From the NCBI RefSeq assembly GCF_000218685.1, contig NW_006763294.1, forward strand, positions 558,001-622,000: a DNA stretch of 64,000 bases. The letters run 5' to 3'. The translations under genes and the position numbers were made by a program. The notes under the pieces were generated by a model. The model did not search any database. It saw only the letters and a list, made by a program, of their open reading frames with translations, and was not told where the DNA came from. Position 1 is the first letter of the stretch. The number at the start of each line of letters is the position of its first letter. This DNA comes from Serpula lacrymans var. lacrymans S7.9 (taxonomy: Eukaryota > Basidiomycota > Agaricomycetes > Boletales > Serpulaceae). Shown one piece after another: positions 60,616 through 64,000 of this stretch.

Positions 60616-61864
60616 TGTCTTTTTTTCTGATGCTCATTGGTAAGCAGTGCTTCACAGTTTGATGTTTTGTACTTTAAGCTTTAGGTTTGGTTTTACCAGT
60701 TGATCTTGTTTACTCTACTCGACTTACGCATATATCCGATCTACTGTAGTGACGAAAAGCCCGTCGAAAAAACAAACTCGTGACGCTTGGGCGGGGAACT
60801 CACTTGCAGACTTTGGGAATTAAACTGGAGGTAGGTCACCCGACCTATAAGACATCTGACCGCTAGCTACTTCAGGTGCATGATACCGTTGCTTGCTCGT
60901 GACTCGACATACATATCAGCGCACCGCTGGGATAAATTCTCATAGGTCAGTAGTGTGTCTTGCTTTCAGTCAATGTCCTTGTAGTGCCCAAAGATCTCCT
61001 GCGTGTCGTTGTGGTTTTCTTATGCTCAACACCGATCTAAAAATTGCAGTCGGATCGAATCCGCTGAACTTTTGGGCTTCATGCAATGAGGTAGGCTCAT
61101 ATCCTTTTTTTTAATATTTTACCACACATCTCTCTCGTCCCAGTTCATCTACTGGTCTTTAGTCGCTCTTGTCCACTAAAACATACATCCGTGGACATCA
61201 CGAGCTGTTATCATGAAATGCCTTATTTTTGTACATGCTTCAAATTCGCAAGTGTATCAAATGTGCGGTAGAGAATACATCACAAGAAATCCCGCATTCA
61301 GGATTCTGTGTCTACCTGGCTACGTAGGGAAGCTTCAAGTTAGCGCAAGAATCGGAATGAAAGATCTATCCATCTGCCTCCCAGTGTGCAATTTTGGAAT
61401 ATGCCGAAAATTCACTTTGCAGTCTAATTAATGGTGAGATGAGACCTGCTAACCTTCGGTCAGGAATGGATATAATTATATCTCGTGAAAAGCCTTTGCA
61501 CTTGCACATGATCACGGTCCTCGAGTTTCTCCTATACCTATAGAACTCAACGCAAGAAGTTTTTCATTCAGGATTTCATGTCTATTTAACTACACAGATA
61601 AAAGTATGGTCCGAAATGTTGAGAGATTTTGTCCGTGCCAGTGGGCGATATCATACTGTTGTTTATTATGATAGGTATGATAATTTGGGGAGCAAAAGCT
61701 CGCACAAAAAAGGGGATAATATTAGCATTTGTTACAGACAAAACCGCAGAGGTTGATCGGTCGGTTGGGGATCAAGTTTTGTTACAGGGTGAAAAGCATA
61801 AGCCAATGTCGAATCAGCTTGCATAATACCCGTGAAGACCATTTATGCTGAGTATAGCCCCTTC
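60616..61864. other. Gap with no recognised gene
   Basis: About 1.2 kb of short frames, with no splice-supported exons or RNA genes recognised. Confidence 0.4.
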
Positions 61865-62576
61865 CTACGTGTCAAAAGTCCAATCTGCATAGAATGGGCC
61901 ATTACTAAGGGGAACAAAGCTTTCGAAGAGCCCCTGACTGAGGGGCGAGGCCAGAATACGGACAAAAAGGACACTGGAAAACATCTGAGAAACACCAGCT
62001 ACGATCAGTATTTGCCAGTGCACATACCTCGTCAACTATATGTGCTTGGTTAGATATGTCGTTGTAAGTGATAGTGATAGTAGAGAAACAATATTGTCCA
62101 TTGCCGTATAGCTAGTTTTTTATGTGAGCGCAAGGTAACAGGCGGAATTTTTAAGCTGTGACAAAAGACTTGCATCCGCATCTAAGGCCACAACCTATAC
62201 GGCATGTTAGATTAGCTATAGTAGGAGTCGCAGCAGAGTAGTAAGCTCACAAAGTCACTGGGCGCATTCGTAAGACCACAAACACCCCTGTACATGCCAA
62301 CGTCAGCGTCAGTGATACACGCACAGGCCCGTAAATGGCAACATACAGGCCATCAACATAATATATCATTTCAGCATCGCTGTATGAAAGCCATTTGACG
62401 TGCTTGCTACTGATATCTACCAATAGCTCGGAGCTGTTTGCTCTGGATAAGTTATTGGTCACGGTAGTGTGAAGCTGAGCTGTGTCTTTCCCCAAGTTCG
62501 GCACTTTGCTGTTTGCTTGGAAGAAGTTCGAGAAAAGGACACATGAGAAGAGAGAGAGAAAGACGGACGACCACAT
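61865..62576 (-). pseudogene. Decayed second DPBB (barwin-like) gene
   Basis: The same exon order as the DPBB gene at 58909-59957 can be followed. A signal-peptide exon starts MWSSVFLSLFSCVLFSNFF (from 62576) and ends near MIYYVDG. Then come a GVCGLTNAPSDF exon, VVALDADA, a CFSTITITYNDISNQAHIVDE exon and a CPFCPYSGL exon followed by SQGLFESF and ADWTFDT then stop at 61865. A one-base insertion sits between CPFCPYSGL and SQGLF, and the junction after VVALDADA cannot be joined in phase. The Ser/Thr/Pro tail is missing. It is best read as a pseudogene of a tandem relative; a shortened product with unusual splicing cannot be excluded. Confidence 0.65.
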
Positions 62577-63312
62577 TTTAGTGGAGAGGATGAGGGACAA
62601 CCTGGCGGTTTATATACAACGATAGTGGTTTTCCCTGTACATATTTTTGCATTAGCATGTGGATCTTTGTGCATACTTACCTACTTCAAGTCATCCATTG
62701 GCTGACCGATGACATCGTCCGAGTACTATTAACATTTCATGATGAATTCTGCACTTGACTTAGATCAAACTCGCCTTTCTGATCTTGCTAAGGTGATTGA
62801 TATACGTTTGCTCTACACACTTCTGTACTGGACTCTTTGCTGTAACTTGAACTTCAAGGCACTTTATCTACGATACCGCATCTGGAAGTTCGGGTCTTTG
62901 CAGCGGAGCACCAAACTTTTGGCGCCGATATCGATGCGGGGGTGGGGGAAACGACCATGAGAACGTGAACGTGAAAGCAAACTGAGAGCATCGAAGTACG
63001 CTTGTGTCCAATTTTCTCATAAAACCCCTTAAAGTCACAGAGCAGACCAAAATTCTGCCTAGATGTGTTAGTCGAGATTACTGCCCTATCCGATGTTAAA
63101 AAAGATCAAGACATCAGAGTCATGATTCTATGACATGTGTTAACTTGAACTTGAAGGTGTGAGATTGTGTTGACAGGTTTTGTACATTATATTCTTTGAC
63201 GTTCCATGCAAAGTGACTCACACATGATTTTCCCGACCCATTAGAATCGTAAATAACCTTCGTTTCGTCTCAGGACCACTTTTAGAACATAGCCAATTAC
63301 TGTCAGTGATCG
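62577..63312. other. Gap before acetyltransferase gene
   Basis: Upstream region of the acetyltransferase gene. Short frames only; nothing recognised. Confidence 0.4.
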
Positions 63313-64000
63313 ATGTCTGCATACGGCCCCATCACCACTTCGAGGACATCACTACTACCACCCACTCTCTGGGATAGTCCTCGAAAAGCAGACGCAGCAT
63401 CTCCCACATTCCTATCCATCCACCATGTCAACCGCTCAGCCGTAGAAGCACTCCCCGGCCTATTCGAATACCTGCACTCCGTCTTTGCAGATGAAGTCGA
63501 TACGGGACTCTCGTATCCGCAAGAAAATGTGCGCGATCAGGCTGCTTTTGCGAACTATTTCTTTGCAGCCGATGTGCTCGTGGCGATCACTGGCACGGGA
63601 GAGGTCGCGATGACGGAGAAGAAGGATGGGGTGAGAGAGGTTGATCTGAGCGTGGAAGAAGCCAGAGCGGGACGATCTTGGGAAGTGTGTGTGGCTGGAT
63701 TTTACTACGTGAGTGGGGAGCCTGCTTTGTTATGACATCCCCTTATCGAGAGCGTGGTCTTGCAGGTGAAACCGAACTATCCCGGACGATCATCGCATGT
63801 AAGTATTTCAGTTCACAGCCAAAGAGTAGTTGCGGGGAAGAGCTGCGGTCCGTAGTCGAAACGCGACTTGGAGCCGTGAACGGGTTTCGAAACTCCATAG
63901 AAGTCTGAATTCGTCTGATGCTAATTCAAATTCATCTCCGTCACATCAGATATGCAATGCTGGTTTTGTCGTTCCTCCAAACCAACGAGGTGGCGGTTTC
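63313..64000 (+). CDS. GNAT N-acetyltransferase, MPR1-like (5' part)
   Basis: Three exons are visible (63313..63708, 63766..63798, 63950..>64000), and the gene runs off the right edge. The joined reading VCVAGFYY|VKPNYPGRSSH|ICNAGFVVPPNQRGGGF is the core of the fungal MPR1/ppr1 group of GNAT acetyltransferases. This group N-acetylates the proline analogue azetidine-2-carboxylate and proline-derived intermediates with acetyl-CoA, lowering oxidative stress in yeast. The acetyl-CoA pyrophosphate-binding loop corresponds to the Arg/Gly-rich end (QRGGGF). The N-terminal 130 residues include FLSIHHVNRSAVEALPGLFE. The C-terminal half of the domain is not in the window. Confidence 0.8.

Noticed and set aside
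1..64000. CRISPR arrays, bacterial operons, prophage or intact transposase/reverse transcriptase genes
   Set aside because: None found. Repeats are irregular and noncoding, genes are spliced and individually spaced, and no transposase or polymerase motifs were seen on either strand.

Overview
The window is nuclear DNA from a filamentous basidiomycete, most likely an agaricomycete (mushroom-forming) fungus. Genes lie on both strands. They are split by many short introns of about 50-80 nt with GT..AG borders and no operons. The gene content fits this group: phenylalanine ammonia-lyase, DUF6533-type membrane proteins in tandem, a double-psi beta-barrel (barwin/RlpA-like) secreted protein, and a small Asn-rich protein with a GNQTN motif. 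Gene models were assembled by hand from reading frames, splice borders and phase. Where a family is recognised, the joined exons restore the family pattern.

Left part (1-14.4 kb): the 3' end of a large acidic/Ser-rich nuclear-type protein (+) converges on a MIF4G-domain protein (-). A DUF1917 (Bles03-like) protein (-) and a 252-residue probable tail-anchored protein (-) follow. A 3.9-kb stretch comes next with only unrecognised spliceable frames. FCF1, the PIN-domain rRNA-processing factor (-), closes this part; its first coding exon appears to be only the ATG, followed by a GC-AG intron.

Middle part (14.4-42.5 kb): a poorly coding stretch contains degenerate tandem repeats (15.03-16.45 kb). 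It is followed by PAL (+, 745 aa), a sarcosine/fructosyl-amino-acid-oxidase-like flavoprotein (+, 438 aa) and, converging on it, the carbamoyl-phosphate synthase large chain (-, 1166 aa). Two SAP-like coiled-coil genes are divergently arranged around an intron-containing tRNA-Leu(CAA). Then come the DEAD-box helicase DRS1/DDX27 (-), a 70-residue Asn-rich protein, an alpha/beta hydrolase and a GT49 LARGE-like glycosyltransferase.

Right part (42.5-64 kb): an array of four same-strand DUF6533 family genes (43.3-52.0 kb), one of them decaying. Next are RER1 (with 10-nt and 6-nt consecutive micro-exons), a glycerate-kinase-like P-loop kinase, an acidic protein of unknown role, a DPBB secreted protein and its decayed neighbour copy. 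The 5' end of an MPR1-like N-acetyltransferase runs off the window.

Housekeeping functions (ribosome biogenesis: FCF1 and DRS1; arginine/pyrimidine precursor supply: CPSase; ER retrieval: RER1) are interspersed with lineage-specific genes. No CRISPR, phage or bacterial-style operon signal is present. The most interesting unexplained material is the DUF6533 array, the decaying DPBB copy, the SAP-like pair around the tRNA, the extreme micro-exons, and the unresolved 9.6-13.5 kb stretch.
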